Shown here: positions 42,784 through 51,779 of the stretch, one piece after another
How the letters are laid out: every line of letters starts with the position of its first letter
Numbering within the stretch: position 1 is the first letter of the stretch
Assembly (NCBI RefSeq): GCF_029278605.1
Contig: NZ_CP119572.1
Span: 3,162,001 to 3,226,000, forward strand
From: Cupriavidus sp. WKF15
Lineage (GTDB): Bacteria > Pseudomonadota > Gammaproteobacteria > Burkholderiales > Burkholderiaceae
DNA length: 64,000 nucleotides
Direction: 5' to 3'
Notes under the pieces: model-generated
The model's input: the letters and a program-made list of their open reading frames with translations, nothing else
Database searches by the model: none
Told to the model about the DNA's origin: nothing
Position numbers and translations under genes: made by a program

Positions 42784-42820
42784 CAGATACTCAGATACTC
42801 AGATACTCAGATACTCAGAT
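42784..42820. repeat. Tandem repeat (CAGATACT)x4 plus CAGAT
   Basis: Four perfect copies of the 8-mer CAGATACT and a partial fifth. The coq7 stop codon lies inside the last full unit (TGA on the minus strand at 42817-42815), so copy-number change would alter only the 3' untranslated part. Confidence 0.95.
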
Positions 42821-43438
42821 CCGGTACGCGGCAGTCGTCATCACGCGCGAGGCGCCGCGCATCAGCGCACGCACCGGGGCAGGCAGCGGCACGCCACCGG
42901 CAGCCCGGGCGGCATCGCCGTGACGGATCTCGTCGTCGCGCATCTGTTCGAGGATGACGCGCGAACGCCCGTCCGCGGCGGGCAGCCGATCGAGGTGGCC
43001 GCTCAGGTGCTGCTCGACCTGATGCTCGGTCTCGGCGACAAAGCCCAGGCTGACGCGGTCGCCGGCACGACCCGCCAGGAAGCCAATGGCAAAGGCGCCG
43101 GCATACCACAGCGGATTCAGGAGGCTGGGCCGCGAATCGAGCTCGCGCAGGCGCTCGGCGCACCAGGCCAGGTGGTCTTCTTCCTCTCGCGCGGCGGCGT
43201 CCATCTGGGCGCGGACCTCGCCATTGCGCGCGGTGAGTTTCTGCGCCTGGTAGAGCGCCTGTGCGCAGACCTCGCCGACATGGTTGATGCGCATCAGGCC
43301 GGCTACGTGGCGGCGCTCGTCCGCACTGAGCTGCCCATCGTCCGGCGCCAGCCGGTCAGCCGGGTTGGAACGGCCCGAGCGCGTAGCGCCGGCGATGGCA
43401 CGCAATGCCATGTCGAATTCGCGAATGAAAGTGTCCAT
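42815..43438 (-). CDS. coq7: 2-polyprenyl-3-methyl-6-methoxy-1,4-benzoquinone hydroxylase (Coq7 type)
   Basis: Di-iron monooxygenase of ubiquinone synthesis, replacing UbiF in many betaproteobacteria. 207 aa. Iron ligands are visible as Glu-56 (NHVGEVCAQ), Glu-86 and His-89 (REEEDHLAW), Glu-138 (AETEHQ), and Glu-170 and His-173 (DDEIRHGD). Start [15 protein letters not shown] chosen by family; the frame is open 47 codons further upstream. Monocistronic by position, between the dcw promoter region and a divergent porin. Confidence 0.94.
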   Translation of the reverse strand: MDTFIREFDMALRAIAGATRSGRSNPADRLAPDDGQLSADERRHVAGLMRINHVGEVCAQALYQAQKLTARNGEVRAQMDAAAREEEDHLAWCAERLRELDSRPSLLNPLWYAGAFAIGFLAGRAGDRVSLGFVAETEHQVEQHLSGHLDRLPAADGRSRVILEQMRDDEIRHGDAARAAGGVPLPAPVRALMRGASRVMTTAAYRI

Positions 43439-43810
43439 GCGGGAAAGCGAAAAGACCAGAAAAAGGAAAAGGCGATCAGGCAAATACCGGAAATCCGGAC
43501 CTGGCCCCGCAATACCCTGCCAAAGCAGGGACAACATGCCACCGCCGCGGATCGGCGAAAGCATCGGGATTACCCGCATTGTAGCAAGCCTCTAATCCCC
43601 GCCATCCCATGCCAGGCCTAGCTATTTACTCACGAGTACACAAAAACCCTGAGTTGTTAAAAGCAGACAAAGGGGTTGGCACCGGATAGTGAATTAAGGG
43701 TTGTTTGTTACAGTGCTTCGCAGCTTCTTACGAAGTTTGGCAGTGGGGATTGGAGACCCAGGAGGTTTCCCCGCGGACCACATAACAATCATTAGTGGAG
43801 ATCGTTGAGC
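43439..43810. other. 372-bp divergent region between coq7 and the porin gene
   Basis: Contains the coq7 extended -10 and, on the plus strand, TGTTACAGT at 43706-43714, a candidate extended -10 for the porin with a leader of about 90 nt. A small hairpin (CTTCG / CGAAG, 43716-43735) lies in that leader. No gene is seen. Confidence 0.5.
43578..43586 (-). promoter_or_regulatory. Extended -10 promoter of coq7
   Basis: Minus strand TGCTACAAT (TG then -10 TACAAT at 43583-43578), without an obvious -35. Leader about 130 nt. Confidence 0.45.
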
Positions 43811-44974
43811 ATGAAAAAATCGCTTATCGCGCTCGCTGCATTGGGCGCGTTTGCTGGTGCGGCACAAGCACAATCGAGCGTGACGCTTTACGGCGTGGTG
43901 GACGCCAACATCGAATATGTCAACAACGTTGGCGCCGTACCGGTTGCAACCAACGGCTTCAATCGCGGCCCGGCCCATTCCGTTGCCCGCATGGACGCCG
44001 GCGGCCTGTCCGGATCACGCTGGGGCCTGCGCGGCACGGAAGATCTTGGCGGCGGCCTGAAGGCCGTATTCGTGCTCGAAAGCGGCTTCAGCAGTGACAG
44101 CGGCGGCCTCCAGCAAAGTGGCCGCCTGTTCGGTCGCCAGTCCTTCGTGGGTCTGCAAAGCGATAGCTTTGGGCAATTCACCTTCGGCCGCCAGTACGTG
44201 TCGATGTTCGACGCCCTGGCCAACTTCTCGCCGACCGCCTACGCCACCCAGTACGAACCTGTCGTACTGCAGCAAGGCCCGAACTACCGCGAGGACAATA
44301 CCGTCAAGTACACCGGCAAGTTTGGTCCGATCACCGCGGGCGCCCACTGGTCGTTCGGGACTGGCGTAGCCTTGCCGGCTACGGTTGGCGTGGCAACGCC
44401 GATCGGCGGCAACGGCGAAGTCCCGGGCGCGTTCCGGCGCGACACGGGCTACGGTGCGGCCGTGGCCTACGCTGCAGGCCCGTTCGGCGCGACCGTTGGC
44501 TACGACCAGTGGAATCCGACCATCGGTACCGGCAACGGCACCGTCAAGAAGGCTTCGGTCGCGGCGAGCTATACGTATGGCCCGGCCAAGATCATGGGCG
44601 GCTACCGTTGGGGCCAGCAAAAGAACAACGTAGACGTGCTGATCCAGCGTGACGACTTCTACTGGATCGGTGCCAACTACCAGGTCACCCCGGCCATCGG
44701 CCTGACGCTCGAGTACAACTACGACAACATGAAGAGCCTGTTCGGCGACACGCATGTTGCCAACCCGTGGCAAATCGCCTTCATTGCGAGCTACTCGTTC
44801 TCCAAGCGTACCGATGTCTACCTGAGCACGGCCTACGCCAAGAACGCCGGCCTCACGATGGAATCGCTGGCAACCACGTTCGCCACCAGCCTTTCCCTTG
44901 GCAACAGCTATGCGCTGGCCAATGGCCAGAGCTCGATGTTCGGCGCCGCCATCGGTATCCGCCACAAGTTCTGA
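43811..44974 (+). CDS. Outer-membrane porin, Omp32/OmpC family
   Basis: General trimeric beta-barrel porin of the betaproteobacterial type. 387 aa: signal peptide [20 protein letters not shown] with cleavage after residue 20, then the typical first strand [34 protein letters not shown] and a closing strand IGIRHKF with C-terminal Phe for BAM recognition. GGAG is 11 bases before the ATG. Followed by its own terminator, so monocistronic. Selectivity cannot be read from sequence. Confidence 0.95.
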   Translation: MKKSLIALAALGAFAGAAQAQSSVTLYGVVDANIEYVNNVGAVPVATNGFNRGPAHSVARMDAGGLSGSRWGLRGTEDLGGGLKAVFVLESGFSSDSGGLQQSGRLFGRQSFVGLQSDSFGQFTFGRQYVSMFDALANFSPTAYATQYEPVVLQQGPNYREDNTVKYTGKFGPITAGAHWSFGTGVALPATVGVATPIGGNGEVPGAFRRDTGYGAAVAYAAGPFGATVGYDQWNPTIGTGNGTVKKASVAASYTYGPAKIMGGYRWGQQKNNVDVLIQRDDFYWIGANYQVTPAIGLTLEYNYDNMKSLFGDTHVANPWQIAFIASYSFSKRTDVYLSTAYAKNAGLTMESLATTFATSLSLGNSYALANGQSSMFGAAIGIRHKF

Positions 44975-44994
44975 GCGCATTCCGCTTGAACAGG

Positions 44995-45018
44995 AAAGGC
45001 ACCTTCGGGTGCTTTTTT
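44995..45018 (+). terminator. Intrinsic terminator of the porin gene
   Basis: AAGGCACC, loop TTCG, GGTGCTTTTTTC. A UUCG tetraloop closed by C-G and a T-run. Confidence 0.9.
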
Positions 45019-45134
45019 CATTGGCACGGCGCATGCGCGGTCATAGGGCATCACCTCATCGGCGTCGACGGAGGTGCCAACTACAATGCACTGACCCATC
45101 CAACCGGGCCGCCCGGAGCCCTCAGGAGACCCAC

Positions 45135-46136
45135 ATGCCAACCAATCGCCGGCACGTCGTCGCACTGCTGTTGTCCGGTGGTCTCGCCGCGCTTTTCAGC
45201 CAGGCTGTCCTCGCGGCCGATTCCTATCCGAACAAGCCGATCCGGCTCGTGGTGCCGTTCGCGGCCGGTGGCACGACCGACATCCTGGCGCGGGCCGTGG
45301 CGGCCGAGCTGGCGAAGCTGCCGGGCTGGAATATGGTGGTGGACAACAAGCCCGGCGCCGGCGGCAATATCGGCGCCGACATCGTCGCGAAATCGGCACC
45401 CGACGGCTACACACTGCTGATGGGCACGGTCGGCACGCACGGCATCAACCAGTCTCTGTACGGCAAGCTGCCGTTCGATCCGATCAAGGATTTCGCGCCG
45501 ATCACCGAAGTGGCCGCGGTGCCCAACGTGCTGGTCGTCAACCCGGCCTTCGCCCAGCAGAACAAGATCAGCAATGTGCGCGACCTGATTGCCTACGCGC
45601 GCGCCAATCCCGGCAAGCTCAACATGGCATCGAGCGGCAACGGCACGTCGATTCACCTGGCGGGCGAGCTGTTCAAGACGCAGACGCGCACCTACATGGT
45701 CCACTTCCCGTACAAGGGCAGCGGGCCGGCGCTGACGGACCTGGCCGGCGGCACCATGCAGGTCATGTTCGACAACCTGCCGTCCTCCATGGCGCTGATC
45801 AAGGCCGGCAAGCTCAAGGCGCTGGCCGTGACCAGCGCGAAGCCGTCGCCGGCACTGCCCGACGTGCCGACCATCGCAGCCGCCGCGAACCTGCCGACCT
45901 ACGAAGCGAGCTCATGGTTTGGCCTGCTGGCGCCTGCCGGCACGCCGCCGGAGATCGTCAGCCGCCTGCAGCATGAGGTGGCCAAGGCACTGGGCGCGCC
46001 GGCCGTGCGCGAGCGCCTGCTGGCACAAGGGGCGGAACCGGTCGGCAACACGCCCGAGCAGTTCGCCGCGCTGATCAAGGCCGAAACGGCCAAGTGGGCC
46101 CAGGTGGTCAAGGCCTCCGGTGCAAAGGTGGACTGA
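45135..46136 (+). CDS. Bug-family tripartite tricarboxylate (TTT) solute-binding receptor
   Basis: Periplasmic binding protein of the Bug family, expanded in Bordetella and Cupriavidus. 333 aa: signal peptide with cleavage near [10 protein letters not shown], then the Bug signatures [19 protein letters not shown] and [16 protein letters not shown], and [20 protein letters not shown]. No TctA/TctB membrane genes lie nearby, so it is an orphan receptor and its ligand (usually a small carboxylate or aromatic) is unknown. AGGAG lies nine bases before the ATG. Confidence 0.93.
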   Translation: MPTNRRHVVALLLSGGLAALFSQAVLAADSYPNKPIRLVVPFAAGGTTDILARAVAAELAKLPGWNMVVDNKPGAGGNIGADIVAKSAPDGYTLLMGTVGTHGINQSLYGKLPFDPIKDFAPITEVAAVPNVLVVNPAFAQQNKISNVRDLIAYARANPGKLNMASSGNGTSIHLAGELFKTQTRTYMVHFPYKGSGPALTDLAGGTMQVMFDNLPSSMALIKAGKLKALAVTSAKPSPALPDVPTIAAAANLPTYEASSWFGLLAPAGTPPEIVSRLQHEVAKALGAPAVRERLLAQGAEPVGNTPEQFAALIKAETAKWAQVVKASGAKVD

Positions 46137-46181
46137 GACGGCGGTCCCAACGGTCCAACCGGCATATACTTGAGGCATCAA

Positions 46182-46739
46182 ATGTCTGGACAGTCCGGCA
46201 GAACCAGCTGTCCGACTGCACAACCTGCCATAGAGATGCCCAATCCCTCCGCCGCCGGCAGTGCCGATGCCGCCCCGGTCGACCTGGAAACCCGTGCCGG
46301 CGACACCGTCCACGAGGCGCTGCGCCTTTGGCTGCGCCTGCTGACCTGCACCAACCTGGTGGAAGCCGACATCCGCAGCCGGCTGCGCCAGGACTTCGCC
46401 TGTACCCTGCCCCGCTTCGACCTGATGGCCCAGCTCGACCGCCATCCGGAAGGCCTCAAGATGGGCGAGCTGTCACGCCGCATGATGGTGACCGGCGGCA
46501 ACGTCACCGGCATCACCGACCAGCTGCAGGAGGAAGGACTGGTCTCGCGCGAGGCCCTGCCTACCGACCGGCGCGCCTACCTGATCCGGCTCACGCCGGC
46601 CGGCCGCGAGGCCTTTTCCCGCATGGCGCGCGCGCACGAAGACTGGATCGAGCAACTGTTCGCGGGCCTGGCCGATAGCGACCGCCGCGCCCTGTTCCGG
46701 CTGCTTGGCCGGCTCAAGGCCGGGCTGACTTCGCCATGA
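46182..46739 (+). CDS. MarR-family transcriptional regulator
   Basis: 185-aa winged-helix regulator. The core (about residues 40-180) includes LPRFDLMAQLDRHPEGLKMG, the recognition region LSRRMMVTGGNVTGITDQLQ and the wing EALPTDRRAYLIRLTPAG. Start chosen at the ATG with GAGG six bases upstream; a second ATG at 46236 is possible. GGACAG (46188-46193) and CTGTCC (46208-46213) form an inverted repeat just inside the frame, which might be an operator if the later start is used. Overlaps the next gene by four bases. Confidence 0.9.
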   Translation: MSGQSGRTSCPTAQPAIEMPNPSAAGSADAAPVDLETRAGDTVHEALRLWLRLLTCTNLVEADIRSRLRQDFACTLPRFDLMAQLDRHPEGLKMGELSRRMMVTGGNVTGITDQLQEEGLVSREALPTDRRAYLIRLTPAGREAFSRMARAHEDWIEQLFAGLADSDRRALFRLLGRLKAGLTSP

Positions 46740-47185
46740 AGACCACACGCACACTGATTCTGGCCGCCCTGCTGGCGGCGCTGGCCGGCTGCAATACGGC
46801 GCCGCCAGCGCCGCAGGTCACGCCGCTCAATGCCACCATCAAGCTCGGCCGCGTCACCGAGAAGACCTTCCTGACCCGTATCGATGTAGCCGACGGCAGC
46901 GCCGGCTACGGCAGCTATGGCGGCGTTGGCGTCGGCGCCGTGGGAGGCGGCGGTGGGGGCGGAGGTGGCGTGGGCGTCGGCTTCTCGTTTGACCTCTCGC
47001 GCCTGTTCAACCGGCCGCCGCCGCAGCAGATCGACCTGTTCCAGTACAAGGTACGCACCATCGACGGCACCATTGCGTCGGTCAATGCCCCGGCCGCGCC
47101 CGGGCTGGAGCCGGGGGCCTGCGTGCGGGTGATCTACCCTGATGGTGGCGGCGATGCCCGCCTGGCGCCATCGAACGAGTGCTGA
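46736..47185 (+). CDS. Glycine-rich hypothetical lipoprotein
   Basis: 149-aa predicted lipoprotein: lipobox LAALAGC with Cys-19. The middle (about residues 57-80) is an extreme Gly run (GVGVGAVGGGGGGGGGVGVG) and resembles a glycine-zipper segment that could insert in the outer membrane. The end holds a small beta-rich part (FQYKVRTIDGTIASV) with Cys in GACVRVIYPDG. Resembles SlyB/Rcp-like outer-membrane lipoproteins in layout only. Coupled by ATGA overlap to marR. Function unknown. Confidence 0.7.
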   Translation: MKTTRTLILAALLAALAGCNTAPPAPQVTPLNATIKLGRVTEKTFLTRIDVADGSAGYGSYGGVGVGAVGGGGGGGGGVGVGFSFDLSRLFNRPPPQQIDLFQYKVRTIDGTIASVNAPAAPGLEPGACVRVIYPDGGGDARLAPSNEC

Positions 47186-47202
47186 ACGGCGCGTGCAAAG
47201 CA

Positions 47203-47238
47203 GAACGGCCTCCCCGAATGACGTGAGGGAGGCCGTTC
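47203..47238. terminator. Hairpin between the lipoprotein gene and fadD
   Basis: Perfect 12-bp stem GAACGGCCTCCC / GGGAGGCCGTTC with a 12-nt loop. The T-tract is poor (CGTCTG), so likely a weak bidirectional terminator for the convergent genes. Confidence 0.6.
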
Positions 47239-47266
47239 CGTCTGTGCCGCAGGTCCGGGTAAGGGA

Positions 47267-48949
47267 TCAGGCCGCCTGGCGGGAATCGCGCAGTTCGCGC
47301 CGCAGGATCTTGCCCACGTTGGTCTTGGGCAGCTCGGTGCGGAACTCGACGTACTTGGGCCGCTTGTAGCCGGTCAGCCGCTCCTTGCAGAACTCGATCA
47401 CGTCGGTCTCGGTGAGCGCCGGGTCCTTCTTCACCACGTAGAGCTTCACCACTTCGCCGGAATGCGTGTCGGGAACGCCCACGGCGGCGACTTCCAGCAC
47501 GCCGGGGCATTCAGCCGCCACGCCTTCGATCTCGTTCGGATAGACGTTGAAGCCCGACACCAGGATCATGTCCTTCTTGCGATCGACGATCTTGGTGTAG
47601 CCGCGCTCGTCCATCACGCCGATATCGCCGGTCTTGAAGAAGCCGTCGGCCGTCATGACCTTGGCGGTCTCGTCCGGCCGGTTCCAGTAGCCGGCCATCA
47701 CCTGCGGGCCGCGGATGCAGATTTCGCCGGGCTGGCCGAGCGGCACGTCGCGGCCGTCGTCGTCGCGGATGGCGATATCGGTCGATGGCAGCGGCAGGCC
47801 GATGGTGCCGGAGAATGCCGTGCTGTCGGTCGGGTTGCAGGTGGCCGACGGCGAGGTCTCGGACAGTCCGTAGCCTTCGATGATCGGGCACCCGGTCTTG
47901 GCCAGCCACTGCTTGGCTACGGCTTCCTGCACCGCCATGCCACCGCCATTGGCCACGCGCAGGCCCGAGAAATCGACCTTGCCGATTTCGGGGTTGTTGA
48001 TCAGCGCGTTGTACAGCGTGTTGACCGCCGGGAACATATGGAACTTGTACTTCTGCAGTTCCTTGATGAACCCCGGGATGTCGCGCGGGTTCGGGATCAG
48101 CACGCTCATGCCGCCCTTGCGCATGCCCAGCAGGCAGCAGACCGTCAGCGCGAAGATGTGGTACAGCGGCAGCGCGGTGATCGTGACCACCTGCTCGATC
48201 GGCGCACCCTTGTTCAACGCGGGCTGCATCCAGGCTTCGGACTGCAGCACGTTGGCCACGACGTTGCGATGCAGCAGCTCCGCGCCCTTGGAGACGCCGG
48301 TGGTGCCGCCCGTGTATTGCAGGAACGCGACGTCGTCCGGGCCGGTCGTGGCCGGCTGCAGCGTAAGCCTGCGTCCTTCGGCCAGCACGGCGTTGAAGCG
48401 CACGCAATTGGGCAGCTCCCACTCCGGCACCATCTTCTTGACGTTGCGCACCACGAAATTGACGATGGCGCCCTTGAGGCCGCCCAGCAGGTCGCCCATG
48501 CTCGCGACCACCACGTGCTTGACCGGCGTGCGCGCAAGCACATGCTGCAGCGTGGTGGCAAAGTTCTCGAGGATGACAATGGCCTCGGCACCGCTGTCCT
48601 TGAGCTGGTGCTCGAGTTCGCGCGGGGTATAGAGCGGGTTGACGTTGACCACGACAAAGCCCGCGCGCAGCACCGCGGCCAGCACCACCGGATACTGCAG
48701 CACGTTCGGCATCATGATCGCCACGCGCGCGCCGGGACGCAGGCCGCGCGACTGCAGCCACGCGGCGAAGCGCGCGGACATCCGGTCCAGCTCGCCATAG
48801 GTGATGGCCTTGTCCATGCAGACAAAGGCGCGGCGGTCAGCGTAGGTGCGGAAGGAATGCTCGAGCAGTTGCGCAAGCGAGCGAAACTGGCTGGCATCGA
48901 TCTCGGCAGGTACGCCAGCCGGGTAGTGTTTCAGCCAAATCCTGTCCAT
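47267..48949 (-). CDS. fadD: Long-chain fatty-acid--CoA ligase
   Basis: ANL-superfamily acyl-CoA synthetase that activates fatty acids for beta-oxidation. 560 aa. AMP-binding motif YTGGTTGVSKG at 212-222, the FadD-type segment GYGLSETSPSATCNP, and near the C-terminus FKTGDIGVMDERGYTKIVDR and KTNVGKILRREL with the catalytic Lys. The N-terminus MDRIWLKHYPAGVPAEI is like E. coli FadD. Own promoter and AGGAGA Shine-Dalgarno; downstream of, but separate from, tetR. Confidence 0.92.
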   Translation of the reverse strand: MDRIWLKHYPAGVPAEIDASQFRSLAQLLEHSFRTYADRRAFVCMDKAITYGELDRMSARFAAWLQSRGLRPGARVAIMMPNVLQYPVVLAAVLRAGFVVVNVNPLYTPRELEHQLKDSGAEAIVILENFATTLQHVLARTPVKHVVVASMGDLLGGLKGAIVNFVVRNVKKMVPEWELPNCVRFNAVLAEGRRLTLQPATTGPDDVAFLQYTGGTTGVSKGAELLHRNVVANVLQSEAWMQPALNKGAPIEQVVTITALPLYHIFALTVCCLLGMRKGGMSVLIPNPRDIPGFIKELQKYKFHMFPAVNTLYNALINNPEIGKVDFSGLRVANGGGMAVQEAVAKQWLAKTGCPIIEGYGLSETSPSATCNPTDSTAFSGTIGLPLPSTDIAIRDDDGRDVPLGQPGEICIRGPQVMAGYWNRPDETAKVMTADGFFKTGDIGVMDERGYTKIVDRKKDMILVSGFNVYPNEIEGVAAECPGVLEVAAVGVPDTHSGEVVKLYVVKKDPALTETDVIEFCKERLTGYKRPKYVEFRTELPKTNVGKILRRELRDSRQAA

Positions 48950-48993
48950 GACACCGTCTCCTGATTTCTGAATGGTCGTTCGATTTTTTGGGA

Positions 48994-49022
48994 ATGCTAA
49001 ACGGCAACCCGCGTGAAAACAA
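48994..49022 (-). promoter_or_regulatory. Candidate sigma70 promoter of fadD
   Basis: Minus strand TTGTTT (49022-49017), 17-bp spacer, TAGCAT (48999-48994). Leader about 38 nt. Confidence 0.5.
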
Positions 49023-49120
49023 CACGTTAGACGAAGTCCTCAGGGGGAAGACCGGTCTCCAGGAGGATTATGCGCCACGGCTGCTGTCGCGGCCACGGGA
49101 TAACCCCAAGACCGCCGTGC

Positions 49121-49756
49121 TCAGTCCGGCAGCACCAGCTTCATCATGTTGGCGGCGAGTTCCTGCGCGAGCGCTTCGGGCTCCATGCGGCCCGGCTGGT
49201 GCCAGGTGTACATGAAACCGACCACGCTGCCGATCGCATGGGCCGTGACGCGCGCATCGCCGAACGCGAACACACCCTCGCGCTTGCCTTCTTCGAGCAG
49301 AGCGTAGAGGTCCCGGTAGAAGTCGCGCGCCATGCTGTCGAGCCAGGCTACGGTCTCCGGCTTGAGGTACTGGTTGTCGCGAAAGCTGAGTGTGGCGGCG
49401 ACATGGCACGAAACGCAGCGACGCGCCATTTCAAGCAGGCAGGCATGCAGCCGTTCCCGCACCGGCAGCGACGGATCTGCCGTCTCGCGGATCACGGGCA
49501 GGCAGGTCTGCGCCGACTCGCGGCACAGGATGTCGAAGATCTCGTACTTGTCGGTGAAGTAGTAGTAGACCGCAGGCTTGGTCACGCCCAGCGCGCGGCA
49601 CAGGTCGTTCATGGTCATGCCGGGATAGCCCTTCGTGTAGAAGAGCTGCGCCGCCGCGTCGAGGATCTGGCGGCGGCGGGCTTCCTGGCGCTCGGCGATA
49701 TGCGGACGGGCCGGCGTTTCCTCGGCCACCGCTTCGGGTTTCGGTGCAATCGACAT
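49121..49756 (-). CDS. TetR-family transcriptional regulator
   Basis: 211-aa TetR-type repressor. HTH at about residues 47-66 (MNDLCRALGVTKPAVYYYFT) after RRRQILDAAAQLFYTKGY. The ligand domain has several Cys and Trp residues but no recognised ligand signature. It is divergent from the ligase-carboxylase-receptor genes. A pair of palindromes lies over its own predicted promoter, so autoregulation and control of the divergent operon are expected; the effector is probably an acyl-CoA or related acid (inference). Confidence 0.93.
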   Translation of the reverse strand: MSIAPKPEAVAEETPARPHIAERQEARRRQILDAAAQLFYTKGYPGMTMNDLCRALGVTKPAVYYYFTDKYEIFDILCRESAQTCLPVIRETADPSLPVRERLHACLLEMARRCVSCHVAATLSFRDNQYLKPETVAWLDSMARDFYRDLYALLEEGKREGVFAFGDARVTAHAIGSVVGFMYTWHQPGRMEPEALAQELAANMMKLVLPD

Positions 49757-49886
49757 AGCTCAATTCTCGCATGGCGCCACGGCCGCGCGATCCCGTCCAA
49801 CCGTGGGATGGCGTGCGCGGCCGGCAAGGGCGTAACGGCCCGTCACGGGATTCGTCCGATTGACGCCGGAGCGCATCCGGCCTAGC

Positions 49887-49916
49887 ATCATACCCATCGG
49901 TACATAAATATACCAA
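49887..49916 (-). promoter_or_regulatory. tetR promoter overlapped by the operators
   Basis: Minus strand TTGGTA (49916-49911), 18-bp spacer, TATGAT (49892-49887). The -35 is inside the right palindrome and the -10 touches the left one. Leader about 125 nt. Confidence 0.6.
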
Positions 49917-49922
49917 GAGGTA
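49891..49922. promoter_or_regulatory. Paired TACC-N4-GGTA operators
   Basis: Two 12-bp palindromes, TACCCATCGGTA (49891-49902) and TACCAAGAGGTA (49911-49922), 20 bp centre to centre (two helical turns). The stretch between them, GGTACATAAATATACC, is itself nearly palindromic. Typical layout for cooperative binding of two TetR dimers. Confidence 0.75.
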
Positions 49923-49982
49923 CATTCTAGCGGCGCGCCTGTCGCGCCGCTGCCGACACATCCTGCGAGGAGACACCCGCTG

Positions 49983-51764
49983 ATGGACCCGACTGCAAAG
50001 CCGACCCCGGCCGCCGCCGCAACCGGCGCGCCACGGCACGAAGCCGAGTATCTCGATGACCTGCGCCGACGCTGGCAAGCCGCGTGGCCGGCCGGCGCGC
50101 CGCGCGAGCCGCAGTATCCGCTGGGGCGGGTGCCGCTGTCGGAGATGCTGCGCCACTGGGCCCGCGAGCGCCCGCGGCAACCCGCCGTCCATTTCTACGG
50201 CCACGTCACCACCTATGCCGAGCTGGACGCGCAGAGCGACCGCTGCGCCGCGCTGCTCGCCGCGCAAGGCATCGGCGCGGGCGACCGCGTCGCGGTGCTT
50301 CTGCCCAACTGCCCGCAGTTCCATGTAGTGTTCTTCGGCATCCTGAAGCTGGGCGCGATCTACGTGCCCGTAAGCCCGCTGTCCCAGCGCGCCGAGTTGC
50401 TGCACGCGCTGCGCGACAGCACGCCGTGCGCATTGGTGTCGCTGGACCAGCTGCTGCCGTTGGTGGCCGACGCACGCGCCGAACTCGGCGCGGCCGATCC
50501 CCTGCGCACACTCTTCGTGGCCAGCTACGCCGATGTGGTGCCGGACAAGCCCACGCTGCCCCTGCCGCCCATGGCGCAGGCTCCGCGGCTCGACCCTGAG
50601 CCCGCGGACCGCGCGATCGACCTGCTCGCGGCGATGTCCGCCTGCACCGCTCCAGCGCCGCGGGCGATCCCCGACATCAACGCTCCAGCCGCGCTCAACT
50701 ACACGGGCGGCACCACGGGCCTGCCCAAGGGCTGCATCCACACGCAGGGCGACATGATCGACATGGCCGCCGCGTTCGGCGCCGTGGCGCTGCTCATGGC
50801 CGACGACGCCGTCATGCTCGGCTTCTTCCCCGAGTTCTGGATCGCCGGCGAGAACCTGTGCCTGATCTTCCCCGTCTTCTTCGGCGTGCCGCTGGTCCTG
50901 CTGGCGCGCTGGGACGCCCAGACCTTCATGGCCGCCGTGCAGCACTACCGCGTCACCAATGCCTCGATGCTCGTCGACAGCGCGGTCGAAGTGATGGACC
51001 ACCCGCGCGTCGGCGACTATGACCTGCGCTCGCTGCGCCATGTCGGCGTGTCGTCCTTCGTCAAGAAGCTGAACCTCGACTATCGCGGCCGCTGGCAGGC
51101 GCTGACGGGTTCCACCATCGCGGAAACCGCGTGGGGCATGACCGAGACGCAGACCTGCAACACCTTCACGTACGGCATGCAGGACCACGACATGGACCTG
51201 CGCGCGCAGCCCGTGTTCGTCGGCCTGCCGGTGCCCGGCACCGAGTTCAAGGTGTGCGATTTCGCCACCGGCGAACTGCTGCCGCTGGGCACCGAGGGCG
51301 AACTGTGCGTGCGTACGCCCACGCTGCTCAAGGGCTACTGGAACAAGCCCGACGCCACGCGCGAATCGCTGCGCGACGGCTGGTTCCATACCGGCGACAT
51401 CGGCGTGATCGACACCGACGGCTACCTGCACTACCTGGGCCGGCGCAAGGAGATGCTCAAGGTCAACGGCATGAGCGTGTTCCCGGCCGAGATCGAAACC
51501 ATGCTCGGCCAGCATCCGGCCATCCTGGGCTCGGCCGTGGTCGGCCGCCCCGACGAGGATCGCGGCCAGGTGCCGGTGGCCTTCGTGATGCTCAAGCCCG
51601 AGGCCGCCGGCACGGTCGACGAAGCTGCGCTGACCGCGTGGTGCCGCGGCAGCATGGCGGTCTACAAGGTACCCCAGCTTCGCATTGTCGATACGCTGCC
51701 GCTGACCGCGACCGGCAAGGTGCGCAAGCAAGACCTGATACCGCTGGCCGAAGCGCTGCGCTGA
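49983..51764 (+). CDS. AMP-dependent acyl-CoA synthetase/ligase
   Basis: 593-aa ANL-superfamily ligase that adenylates a carboxylic acid and forms its CoA thioester. AMP motif YTGGTTGLPKG at 240-250, EXXE-like core AWGMTETQ, hinge region HTGDIGVIDTDGYLHYLGRR, and C-terminal catalytic Lys in LTATGKVRKQDL. Distinct from fadD next door: the N-terminal 50 residues and acyl pocket differ. Substrate not predictable; linkage to a biotin carboxylase and a binding protein suggests a short, branched or aromatic acid destined for carboxylation. Confidence 0.9.
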   Translation: MDPTAKPTPAAAATGAPRHEAEYLDDLRRRWQAAWPAGAPREPQYPLGRVPLSEMLRHWARERPRQPAVHFYGHVTTYAELDAQSDRCAALLAAQGIGAGDRVAVLLPNCPQFHVVFFGILKLGAIYVPVSPLSQRAELLHALRDSTPCALVSLDQLLPLVADARAELGAADPLRTLFVASYADVVPDKPTLPLPPMAQAPRLDPEPADRAIDLLAAMSACTAPAPRAIPDINAPAALNYTGGTTGLPKGCIHTQGDMIDMAAAFGAVALLMADDAVMLGFFPEFWIAGENLCLIFPVFFGVPLVLLARWDAQTFMAAVQHYRVTNASMLVDSAVEVMDHPRVGDYDLRSLRHVGVSSFVKKLNLDYRGRWQALTGSTIAETAWGMTETQTCNTFTYGMQDHDMDLRAQPVFVGLPVPGTEFKVCDFATGELLPLGTEGELCVRTPTLLKGYWNKPDATRESLRDGWFHTGDIGVIDTDGYLHYLGRRKEMLKVNGMSVFPAEIETMLGQHPAILGSAVVGRPDEDRGQVPVAFVMLKPEAAGTVDEAALTAWCRGSMAVYKVPQLRIVDTLPLTATGKVRKQDLIPLAEALR

Positions 51765-51779
51765 CACCGCATTGCTCTT

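Larger units (their letters stand above)
42367..42814. other. 448-bp region between mraZ and coq7
   Basis: Holds the mraZ promoter and operator in its left part. The stretch 42528-42780 is less GC-biased than its surroundings and shows no convincing gene on either strand. The right end carries a tandem 8-bp repeat that touches the coq7 stop codon. Confidence 0.7.

Noticed and set aside
42784..42820. The tandem 8-mers as a CRISPR or phase-variation switch
   Set aside because: No spacers, and the stop codon is met in the first unit on the coding strand, so copy number cannot switch the coq7 frame.
42622..42957. Possible small plus-strand gene between mraZ and coq7
   Set aside because: Mixed composition, crosses the tandem repeat and the coq7 3' end, no Shine-Dalgarno or similarity.
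43676..43700. TTGGCA as a sigma54 or sigma70 element for the porin
   Set aside because: No GC at the -12 position for sigma54 and no -10 at a proper distance for sigma70.
48950..49120. Search for the TACC-N4-GGTA operator in front of fadD
   Set aside because: No copy is present, so the TetR protein probably does not control fadD directly.
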